A stretch of 6,144 nt of DNA from Vulcanimicrobiota bacterium (lineage in GTDB: Bacteria > Vulcanimicrobiota > Vulcanimicrobiia > Vulcanimicrobiales > Vulcanimicrobiaceae), in the NCBI GenBank assembly GCA_013289785.1, contig JABCZE010000106.1, positions 1 to 6,144 on the forward strand, read 5' to 3'. The notes under the pieces are model-generated. The model worked only from the letters and a program-made list of their open reading frames with translations, ran no database searches and was not told the DNA's origin. Positions within the stretch are counted from its first letter, which is position 1. Each line of letters starts with the position of its first letter. Shown here one piece after another: positions 1 through 6,084 of this stretch. A program made the position numbers and the translations under genes.

Positions 1-2569
1 CGTAACCGAACCGTTTCACCCCAGCAATCCGGTCGCGGCGCTGGTCTGGCTGTTCCAGCAATACGCCTTCGGCTCCAACGTCTATCCGTACAATACCGTA
101 AACGCCTTCAACCTGTGGGCACTGCGCGGCACGATGTGGGTGCCCGACAGCCAGTACATCTTGGGGCTTCCGCAATTTCTCTGGGGCTTGGTGCTCGTGG
201 TCGCGGCGATGGGACTCGTCGTCTGGCGTTACGTCCAAAGCCGCACCTCGACGGCGTTGCTCGAAGCCTGCGCGATCGCCACGTTAGCCTTCTTCATCCT
301 GGCGACCCGGATGCACGAGCGCTATCTCTTCAACGGCTTGCTCTTTACGATCGCGTGCATTCCGTTTGCGCGGCGCTACCTTGCTGGGGCGATTGCGCTT
401 TCGATCGTCCTGTTCGCAAATCTCGTCTATAGCCTGCAGTACCTACACGCGGTCACCGGCAGCGTGCCGGGCGTCAACGCACAAAATCTCTGGGGTCTTT
501 GGACGACCCTCTTTTCGCTGCTTGCAGTCGGCACGTTCTTCGTGCTCGGGTACCAATTCTTGGGCGGCGCCGAGGTGCGCCCGGCAAAGCTTTCGTCGAG
601 CCCCGAGCCGCTGCCGGAAGCCGGCGCGCCCGTTCTCCCCGCTCTGCGCCACTGGTTCGATCCTCGCGAGGGTTTGACCGCGATGCGCGCTCCGCTCGAC
701 TATGCGATCGTGGCGGTGCTGGGTCTGGGAAACTTCATCCTGTCGTTCATCGGTTATTGGTGGCCACCCGACAAGATTTTCGATGAAATTTACTTCGCGC
801 GCGCCGGCGAGGAGTATCTGCAGAACCTGCGGATCTACGAGAATACCCATCCCCCGCTGACCAAGCTGATGATCACGCTCTCCATCATGCTCTTCGGGGG
901 AATGCAGCACGGCCACGGTTTGGGCGGCTGGCCCGGCCTCAATCTCTTGGTGGGCCACCTGCCCAATGGCGACAACTCGTACGGCTGGCGTTTTCTCGAC
1001 GTCGTCTTCGGGGCGCTCGTCGTCATGCTGCTCTACGTTTTTGCCAAGCGCGTCACCGGTTCGACGGTCTTTGCCACGATTACCGCCCTGCTGCTGACCT
1101 TCGATGGCATGCATTTCGTGCAGTCTCGAATCGCGACGCCCGAAGGCTTCGTCGTCTTCTTTGCGACGCTGGCGGTCTACGCGTTCTATCGCTTTTGGAT
1201 CAACTCGCAGGTCGGCGAACGAGCGCACGTGACCGTTCCTACGTGGGGCCTGGTTGCCGGTGCCGGCGGAGCGTTGTTCGCGGGCGTGGCAGCCGCCTCG
1301 ATCGGTCGCGCACTGTGGCATTTCGATACGGCCTCGACGGTCGTCGTGTCGCTCTATTGCGCCAGCGGAATCTATCTTTTCGTCCGGTACGTGCTGTTCG
1401 CGCGTTTCTTTGGCGATGGGCGGCGGGAGCTTTCGTACGCCGAAGGCTCGTACGCGCTGCGCGATGCTGCGGGTACCTCGCTGTTTGCCGCCGACGGCGG
1501 GACGATCGACACGCGCGGAAAGATCGCGCGCGGCGAGCTTTCCCAGGCCAAAGGCGGCACGCTGATCTACCGCGACGATCCGCTAAAGATCGACTACTCG
1601 CGCGACGGCAGCGTTATCTACGATACCCCTGCGGGCAGCGTCACCTATGCCGACGACGAAATTCGCGACCGAAGTACGACTGCCGTCGAGAACGGGCATA
1701 CGTCGCGGCGTTGGCTAATTCTCTTTACCGTTGCCCTCGGGCTGCTCGTAAGCTCGAAGTGGTATGGCGTCATGGGCTTCGGCGTAAGCTTCGTCGTGCT
1801 GATCGCCGTGTGGCTCCAACGGTATCTGTTCGAGCTGCGGCCGACGCTCTGGGGTAATCCGCGCGGCTTTCGCATCGACGGCGCGCTGGCGACGATTCTC
1901 TTTGTGAGCGCCACGGTGTACGCACTGGTGTGGGTTCCGGATCTGGTGCGGCATTCGCCGGATCCGGGTGAGGTTCACAACGTCAACGACGTCGTGTACC
2001 GGCAGTACACCATGTATGAGTATCACCACAACCTCGTGGCCACGCACCCCTACTCCTCGAAGTGGTGGGAGTGGCCGCTCGACTACGTGCCGGTCGCATA
2101 CTTCTATCAAGATCGGCGCAACAACCCGACCAACGACAAGGGCTGTTGCGTTTACGAGATTACCTCGATGCCGAATCCGATCATCTTGTGGTTCGGCTTG
2201 TTCTGCGTGCCGTTCGTCGGCGTGCTGGCGTGGCGAGAACGAAACAAAGCCTACGCGTTGATCGTCGTGACCTATCTCTTGCAATGGCTGCCGTGGATTG
2301 GGTCCCCGCGTCTGATCTTCGCCTATCATTTTTACGTCAACATTCCGCTGATCTGCCTGTGTAACGCGATTTTCTTGCAGCGGGTCTGGGTGTGGATGCG
2401 CGCTCGCGCGAATCTCCAATGGCTCGGGGGTCTGGCCGTCGGCTCGTACGTCGCGGCCGCGGCCGTGGGCTTCATCTATTTCTATCCAATTTTGGCGGCG
2501 CATCCGATTCCGTGGGACGCTTGGCACCAGCGGATGTGGTTCCCAACCTGGGTAATCGGACCAGGCTAG
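1..2569 (+). CDS. GT-C membrane glycosyltransferase with C-terminal protein O-mannosyltransferase (GT39/PMT) unit, 5'-partial
   Basis: The frame is open from base 2 and already reads as coding, so the start lies upstream; 855 residues are visible. Bases 2-550 look like the end of one GT-C unit: hydrophobic helices plus an RMHERYLF motif at 308-331. A Pro/Ser-rich linker (about 565-680) leads into a PMT-like unit. This has the acidic FDEIYFA loop (Asp at 782, Glu at 785; catalytic in the family), THPPLTKL (845-868), FDGMHFVQSR near 1100, SSKWYG near 1755 and a PMT_4TMC-like end with HPYSSKWWEWPL (about 2045) and LQWLPWIGSPRLIFAYH (about 2280-2330). PMT enzymes move mannose from a polyprenyl-phosphate carrier onto Ser/Thr of exported proteins at the outer face of the membrane. 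No MIR domain is seen. An extra pair of helices and a soluble insert lie at about 1234-1710. Acceptor and donor are inferred from family. The yebC start codon follows the stop after 31 bases. Confidence 0.85.
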   Translation, partial: VTEPFHPSNPVAALVWLFQQYAFGSNVYPYNTVNAFNLWALRGTMWVPDSQYILGLPQFLWGLVLVVAAMGLVVWRYVQSRTSTALLEACAIATLAFFILATRMHERYLFNGLLFTIACIPFARRYLAGAIALSIVLFANLVYSLQYLHAVTGSVPGVNAQNLWGLWTTLFSLLAVGTFFVLGYQFLGGAEVRPAKLSSSPEPLPEAGAPVLPALRHWFDPREGLTAMRAPLDYAIVAVLGLGNFILSFIGYWWPPDKIFDEIYFARAGEEYLQNLRIYENTHPPLTKLMITLSIMLFGGMQHGHGLGGWPGLNLLVGHLPNGDNSYGWRFLDVVFGALVVMLLYVFAKRVTGSTVFATITALLLTFDGMHFVQSRIATPEGFVVFFATLAVYAFYRFWINSQVGERAHVTVPTWGLVAGAGGALFAGVAAASIGRALWHFDTASTVVVSLYCASGIYLFVRYVLFARFFGDGRRELSYAEGSYALRDAAGTSLFAADGGTIDTRGKIARGELSQAKGGTLIYRDDPLKIDYSRDGSVIYDTPAGSVTYADDEIRDRSTTAVENGHTSRRWLILFTVALGLLVSSKWYGVMGFGVSFVVLIAVWLQRYLFELRPTLWGNPRGFRIDGALATILFVSATVYALVWVPDLVRHSPDPGEVHNVNDVVYRQYTMYEYHHNLVATHPYSSKWWEWPLDYVPVAYFYQDRRNNPTNDKGCCVYEITSMPNPIILWFGLFCVPFVGVLAWRERNKAYALIVVTYLLQWLPWIGSPRLIFAYHFYVNIPLICLCNAIFLQRVWVWMRARANLQWLGGLAVGSYVAAAAVGFIYFYPILAAHPIPWDAWHQRMWFPTWVIGPG
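1411..1710 (+). other. Soluble, repeat-bearing insert inside the PMT unit
   Basis: About 100 hydrophilic residues interrupt the membrane helices between the SRIATPEG region and the SSKWYG helix of the PMT unit. They contain four versions of a G-[ST]-x-x-Y-x-[DT] motif: GSYALRD (1445-1465), GTLIYRD (1556-1576), GSVIYDT (1607-1627) and GSVTYAD (1634-1654). The pattern suggests short beta strands. Arg residues flank it on both sides (GDGRR before, TSRRW after), which by the positive-inside rule suggests a cytoplasmic location. No known domain was recognised, and its function is unknown. Confidence 0.5.
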
Positions 2570-2600
2570 CGAAGGCTCTGTAGACGAGGTTTGGCATAAA

Positions 2601-3347
2601 ATGTCGGGACATTCCAAGTGGCACAATATCAAGCTCAAGAAGGGCAAGGTAGACGCGCAGCGGGGTGCGCTCTTCACGAAGCTTAGCAAAGAGATCATTC
2701 TCGCGGCGAAGGGCGGGTCGCCCGACCCTGAAGCCAACTACCGGCTGAAGATGGCGGTCGAAAAAGCTCGCGAGTTCAATATGCCGCAAGAGAACATCAA
2801 GCGTGCGATCGCGCGTGCCTCAGGACAAGACGGGGAGCGCGAAATCGAGGAAATTCGCTACGAGGGATACGGCCCGGCCGGGCTGGCGGTCGTCGTCGAC
2901 GCGGCCACGGACAATCGAAATCGAACGGTCGGGGAGTTGCGCTTTCTTTTCAGCCGGCACGAGGGCAGCTTGGGTGAGACCGGTAGCGTTGCCTGGATGT
3001 TCGATCCGGTCGGCATCCTCGAGATCGATCCCGCTGGTAAATCGGAAGACGCCGTGATGGAAGAGGCCCTCGTCGACGGCGTCGAGGACATCGAGTACGA
3101 CGCGGACGTCGCCGTCATCTACACGCAGCCGGCGATGCTGGCCGGCGCGCGCGATGCGTTGCGCGCCCGAGGCGCCCGAATCTCCGACGCGTACCTTGGC
3201 ATGCGGCCGAAAACCAAGATCGAGCTGAGCGGCGCCGAGCTTAACGCTGCGTTGGCCTTTCTCGATGCGCTCGACGAGCACGAAGACGCGCAGCGGGTCT
3301 TTAGCAACCTGGACTTTAGCGCGGTCCCGGTGGAGGCGCTTACCTGA
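2601..3347 (+). CDS. yebC: YebC/PmpR/TACO1 family translation factor or transcriptional regulator
   Basis: The 248-residue product matches the usual YebC length (about 240-250). It opens with the signature SGHSKWHNIK (residues 2-11), followed by RGALFTKLSKEI (21-32), YEGYGPAG (87-94), DNRNRT (104-109) and GSLGETGSVAW (122-132), all family hallmarks. YebC proteins are cytoplasmic. Members have been described as DNA-binding regulators, and more recently as ribosome-associated factors that relieve stalling on proline-rich stretches, like mitochondrial TACO1; which applies here cannot be told. The ATG is preceded by GAGG (2586-2589) with an 11-base gap, a somewhat long but usable spacing. The gene lies 31 bases after the mannosyltransferase stop and its own stop overlaps the proposed start of the PASTA gene, so it is probably part of a longer transcript. 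In many bacteria yebC precedes ruvC; here it does not. Confidence 0.97.
   Translation: MSGHSKWHNIKLKKGKVDAQRGALFTKLSKEIILAAKGGSPDPEANYRLKMAVEKAREFNMPQENIKRAIARASGQDGEREIEEIRYEGYGPAGLAVVVDAATDNRNRTVGELRFLFSRHEGSLGETGSVAWMFDPVGILEIDPAGKSEDAVMEEALVDGVEDIEYDADVAVIYTQPAMLAGARDALRARGARISDAYLGMRPKTKIELSGAELNAALAFLDALDEHEDAQRVFSNLDFSAVPVEALT
3332..3336 (+). promoter_or_regulatory. Shine-Dalgarno GGAGG for the PASTA gene
   Basis: A strong GGAGG lies inside the last codons of yebC, exactly 7 bases before the CTG at 3344. For the GTG at 3368 the gap would be 31 bases, too far to act. This site is the main reason for preferring the CTG start, which overlaps the yebC stop as CTGA. Confidence 0.6.
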
Positions 3348-4357
3348 AGCCCTATACCGTCGTCCTGGTGATCTTCGTTGCGTTAGTCGTCTGGTTCGGG
3401 CATCAGATCTACGATTTCTTGATTCCTCCGTCCACGACGGTGACCGTGCCTTCATTTGTGGGGCAAACGCTGACCGACGCCAACGCCGAGATCGAGCGAT
3501 TAAAGCTTAGCGCGGCCGTCGTGGACCACACGACGAGCGATCGCTATCCTCAAGGCGTCGTGATCACGCAGCGGCCGCCGGCCGGCGATCAAGTTCGCCA
3601 AGGGCGCCAGGTTTCGTTCGTTATCAGCGACGGAATCGTCGCCCGTCTCATGCCCGACTTGCGCTATCAGTCTATGCGTGAGGTGCAGCTCGACCTCTCT
3701 CGCGCGCGCCTGACGCTCGGAAAGGTCGCATATGCAAAGAGCGACGTGATCCCGGCGGGGCACGTAATCTCGCAGGCGCCGGCGCCGGTCACCAGCATGC
3801 ACGAGGGCGACTCCGTCTCACTGATCGTGAGCCAAGGCGGCCGGGCGAACGTGCACGTTCCCGATTTTGTCGGGTTGACGATCGATCAAGCACGAACGGT
3901 CGCGGCGGATGCCGGCGTTACCCTCGGGCAGATCGTGTGGACACCGTTGGGCGGAAGCGGGCCCGCACACGGCGTCGTTGCGCGACAGCTTCCCGCGCCG
4001 GATGCAAAGATTTCATCGTACGAGCCCGTGTCGCTGCAGATCAGTGCCGGTCCAAACGAATCGGGCTACATCATCCATCAGGCGCGCGTGCTCGTTTCGG
4101 TTCCCGAAGCCGATAGCAACCAGCCGACAACGCAGCTCGACGTGCGCCTCGCGCTCACGGATGCGACCGGGCAATACGATCTCTACCACGCCTTCGCGCA
4201 GCCCGGCCAGAAGCTCGATTTTACCGTTACCGCGGTTGGAACGTCGGTGCTCGACATGTACGTCAACGACACGCTCGTGGGCGAAACGCGCCTCGGAACC
4301 GAACCGCCGAATGTCTACAGCGCAAAACCCTCCGCCTCCCCATCAACCGCACCCTGA
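3344..4357 (+). CDS. Single-pass membrane protein with three PASTA domains and a C-terminal Ig-like domain (PrkC ectodomain-like, no kinase)
   Basis: Read from CTG at 3344, the protein has 337 residues: Met-Lys-Pro, one membrane helix (about 4-19), then three PASTA domains at about 33-97, 98-167 and 170-237. Each has the usual VPDFVG-like opening and a V-I-x-Q-x-P-A-P/G core (VITQRPPAG, VISQAPAP, VVARQLPAP). Residues 238-337 form a beta-rich region (ARVLVSVPEA, LALTDATGQYDLYHA, LDMYVNDTLVGE) resembling the Ig-like C-terminal domain of Firmicutes PrkC kinases. PASTA domains bind muropeptides or lipid II, so an extracytoplasmic cell-wall sensing or scaffold role is likely. No kinase domain is encoded here or just upstream. 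The tail (4319-4354) is rich in Ser, Thr and Pro. The start is uncertain: GTG at 3368 would give 329 residues and cut the helix short; CTG has a GGAGG 7 bases upstream and a 4-base overlap with the yebC stop. Confidence 0.88.
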   Translation: MKPYTVVLVIFVALVVWFGHQIYDFLIPPSTTVTVPSFVGQTLTDANAEIERLKLSAAVVDHTTSDRYPQGVVITQRPPAGDQVRQGRQVSFVISDGIVARLMPDLRYQSMREVQLDLSRARLTLGKVAYAKSDVIPAGHVISQAPAPVTSMHEGDSVSLIVSQGGRANVHVPDFVGLTIDQARTVAADAGVTLGQIVWTPLGGSGPAHGVVARQLPAPDAKISSYEPVSLQISAGPNESGYIIHQARVLVSVPEADSNQPTTQLDVRLALTDATGQYDLYHAFAQPGQKLDFTVTAVGTSVLDMYVNDTLVGETRLGTEPPNVYSAKPSASPSTAP

Positions 4358-4440
4358 CCTTTCGACTCCGCTCAGGACTGCGCTTCGCGCAGCCGATAAG
4401 GAATTCTGAGCAAGTGTCATCCTGAGCGGAGTCGAAGGAC
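4358..4440 (+). repeat. Inverted-repeat element between the PASTA gene and rpe
   Basis: Two perfect 17-base arms, TTCGACTCCGCTCAGGA at 4361-4377 and its reverse complement at 4420-4436, enclose 42 bases. Right after the left arm is a second perfect hairpin: CTGCGC (4378-4383), loop TTC, GCGCAG (4387-4392). The element fills nearly all of the 89-base gap, starting just after the PASTA stop codon. The TGTCATCCTGAG core (4415-4426) recurs inside thiL. Such CCTGAGCGGAGTCGAAGG elements are known to me as dispersed repeats in various bacterial genomes; that it is dispersed in this genome is inferred from the thiL copies. No T-tract follows, so it is not a standard terminator. Confidence 0.8.
4434..4439 (+). 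promoter_or_regulatory. Shine-Dalgarno GAAGGA for rpe, within the repeat edge
   Basis: GAAGGA ends 7 bases before the rpe ATG, ideal spacing. Its first three bases belong to the right arm of the inverted repeat, so a folded repeat would partly pair the site with 4361-4363. Confidence 0.6.
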
Positions 4441-4446
4441 GATACG

Positions 4447-5100
4447 ATGACGATCCTGGCGCCTTCGCTGCTTTCGGCAGATTTCGCGCGAATAGCGGAG
4501 CAGATTGCGTGCGTGGAAGCGGCGGGCGCGGAGTATCTGCACCTCGACGTGATGGACGGGCGTTTCGTTCCCAACATCACCTGGGGCCCGAAGATTATCG
4601 GCGATCTGCGCAGGCTGTCACCGCTGACCTTCGACGCGCATTTGATGATCGTCGAACCGGAACGTTATGTAGACGATTTTCGCGCGGCGGGGTGCGATCG
4701 CATCACCTTCCATTTGGAGGCGACGTCGCACGCGCAGCGGCTGCTCGTGCACCTGCGGTCGATCGGAGTAAAGGCGGGAATCGCGATCTGTCCCCAAACG
4801 CCGGTCGGCATGCTGCAAGACATCATTGAGGATTGCGACACCGTGCTGGTGATGAGCGTCAACCCTGGGTTCTCAGGGCAGAAGTTCATCCCGCATTCGA
4901 TCGAAAAAGTGCGCGAAGCCCGCGCGCTGATCGACGCTCGCAATCCCGGCTGTTTGATCGAAGTCGACGGCGGCGTGGGCGAAGCGAACGCGCGCGCGCT
5001 GGTCGAGGCCGGCGCCGGTGCGCTGGTGATGGGTGCGACGGTCTTTGGCGCGCCGGATCCCGCCGCCGCGTTGCGCCGGATCCGCTCGCTGCTCGCGTGA
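4447..5100 (+). CDS. rpe: Ribulose-phosphate 3-epimerase
   Basis: The 217-residue protein interconverts D-ribulose 5-phosphate and D-xylulose 5-phosphate in the pentose phosphate pathway (and Calvin cycle where present). It is a cytoplasmic TIM-barrel metalloenzyme. The start APSLLSADF (residues 5-13) is typical. The metal and catalytic residues are all present: His32 and Asp34 in LHLDVMDGRFVPN, His65 in FDAHLMI and Asp174 in VDGGV. The phosphate-binding MSVNPGFSGQKF (136-147) and the late GADxxVxGxxxF-like stretch (GALVMGATVFG) also fit. One mild oddity is CPQTP (115-119), where many homologues have NPxTP. ATG is chosen for the full-length N-terminus and the GAAGGA 7 bases upstream. The stop overlaps the thiL start by 4 bases (GTGA). 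Its product feeds TPP-dependent transketolase, a plausible reason to sit beside thiL. Confidence 0.98.
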   Translation: MTILAPSLLSADFARIAEQIACVEAAGAEYLHLDVMDGRFVPNITWGPKIIGDLRRLSPLTFDAHLMIVEPERYVDDFRAAGCDRITFHLEATSHAQRLLVHLRSIGVKAGIAICPQTPVGMLQDIIEDCDTVLVMSVNPGFSGQKFIPHSIEKVREARALIDARNPGCLIEVDGGVGEANARALVEAGAGALVMGATVFGAPDPAAALRRIRSLLA

Positions 5101-6077
5101 CCGAAGACGAGATCGTTCAAGCAATAGCGACGCTTTGTCACCCTGAGCGCGGTAATGTCATCCTGAGGCCTGTCATTATCGGCATCGGCGACGACGCCGC
5201 GCTCTGGCAGCCCTCACGCTCGCATCGCAGCGTGATCTCGACGGACATGCTCGTCGAAGGCGTGCATTTTACGCGCGCTACGATGTCGCTCGAAGACGCC
5301 GGCTGGCGCGCGATGGCCGCGGCGCTCAGCGATTTGGCCGCGATGGGCGCGCGCCCGGTACTAGCGACCGTCGCGTTGGGCGTGCCGGCTGCCGGCGGCA
5401 GCGCCGAGATACTCGAACTTTATAAGGGCATCGCTGCGGCAGCGCAGCGTTTCAAGGTCGCGATCGCCGGGGGCGACCTCTCCCGCAGCGACGCGATCGC
5501 GATCTCGGTAACGGTCGTCGGCGAAGTGCGGCCGTCGAATGTAAAAACGCGCACCGGGGGCAAGCTCGGCGACGTTCTTGCGGTTACGGGGGAACTCGGT
5601 GCGTCGCGGGCGGGACTCGAAATCGCGGCTAAGCCCGGACTCGTCGACGGCGCGGGCTGCGATGCGGCGCTGCAAGCCCTTCGCCGGCCCGTCCCGCGAA
5701 TCGCGGAAGGCCGCTTTCTGGCGGCGAGTGCAAACGTGACGGCGATGATGGACATCTCGGACGGGCTCTCCACGGACGCTCGCCGGCTTTGCACCGCGAG
5801 CGACTGCGGCGCGGACATCGAGGATGTTCCGGTGGCAGACTCAGCGCGCGAAGTCGCGCAAGTTCTCGGCGACGACCCGGCGCGTTTCGCGCTCGCCGGG
5901 GGGGAGGATTTCGAGTTACTGCTGGCGATCCGGCCGCGGGCGTTCCGCTATCTCGCCGGGCGCTACGAAAAGCGCTTTAAGCAAAAACTGCTGCGTGTGG
6001 GCCGCTTAGTAAAAGGGCGCGGCGTTGCCTGGCGCGGAACGGCGCTCGATTCCCTGGGCTGGGATCACTTCAAATAG
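5097..6077 (+). CDS. thiL: Thiamine-monophosphate kinase
   Basis: The 326-residue protein phosphorylates thiamine monophosphate with ATP to give thiamine pyrophosphate, the last step of TPP synthesis. It belongs to the PurM/ThiL family; the E. coli enzyme is 325 residues. Motifs in order: GIGDDAA (29-35), STD (48-50), EGVHF (54-58), LSDLAAMGA (77-85), GGDLSR (125-130), VTGELGASRAGL (163-174), MDISDGL (218-224), SDCGA (235-239) and GGEDFELL (268-275). These include the Asp residues that bind Mg-ATP and the phosphate. The GTG start overlaps the rpe stop as GTGA and lacks a clear Shine-Dalgarno, so translational coupling to rpe is likely. The frame stays open upstream inside rpe, but that extension is a shadow with no family resemblance. 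Residues 14-26 (CHPERGNVILRPV) are encoded by repeat-like DNA. The gene ends 7 bases from the convergent rpmB stop. Confidence 0.97.
   Translation: MTEDEIVQAIATLCHPERGNVILRPVIIGIGDDAALWQPSRSHRSVISTDMLVEGVHFTRATMSLEDAGWRAMAAALSDLAAMGARPVLATVALGVPAAGGSAEILELYKGIAAAAQRFKVAIAGGDLSRSDAIAISVTVVGEVRPSNVKTRTGGKLGDVLAVTGELGASRAGLEIAAKPGLVDGAGCDAALQALRRPVPRIAEGRFLAASANVTAMMDISDGLSTDARRLCTASDCGADIEDVPVADSAREVAQVLGDDPARFALAGGEDFELLLAIRPRAFRYLAGRYEKRFKQKLLRVGRLVKGRGVAWRGTALDSLGWDHFK
5136..5168 (+). repeat. Two repeat half-sites inside the thiL N-terminal coding region
   Basis: TGTCACCCTGAG (5136-5147) and TGTCATCCTGAG (5156-5167) begin exactly 20 bases apart. The second is identical to the core of the intergenic element at 4415-4426 and the first differs at one base. 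They are read in frame as CHPE and VILR, in the variable stretch just before the GIGDD motif. Family membership is inferred from sequence identity. Confidence 0.6.
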
Positions 6078-6084
6078 GGCGCCC

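Noticed and set aside
443..1321. Long minus-strand open frame (292 codons) opposite the PMT gene
   Set aside because: Arg/Gln/Glu/His-rich composition typical of an antisense shadow in GC-rich DNA; the + strand frame is a clear membrane protein with family motifs.
2586..2602. Possible promoter -10 (TAAAAT) just before yebC
   Set aside because: It overlaps the ATG, has no fitting -35, and a Shine-Dalgarno is present, so a leaderless start is unlikely.
1715..2737. Minus-strand open frame of 340 codons across the PMT end and yebC start
   Set aside because: It spans two well-supported + strand genes and shows no recognisable motif.
4378..4440. Inverted repeat as an intrinsic terminator after the PASTA gene
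   Set aside because: No T-tract follows the right arm, and the arm runs into the rpe ribosome binding site.
4833..5096. Upstream extension of the thiL frame inside rpe
   Set aside because: The extension is Arg-rich and overlaps rpe coding sequence; ThiL homology starts at the GTG at 5097, which forms the GTGA overlap.
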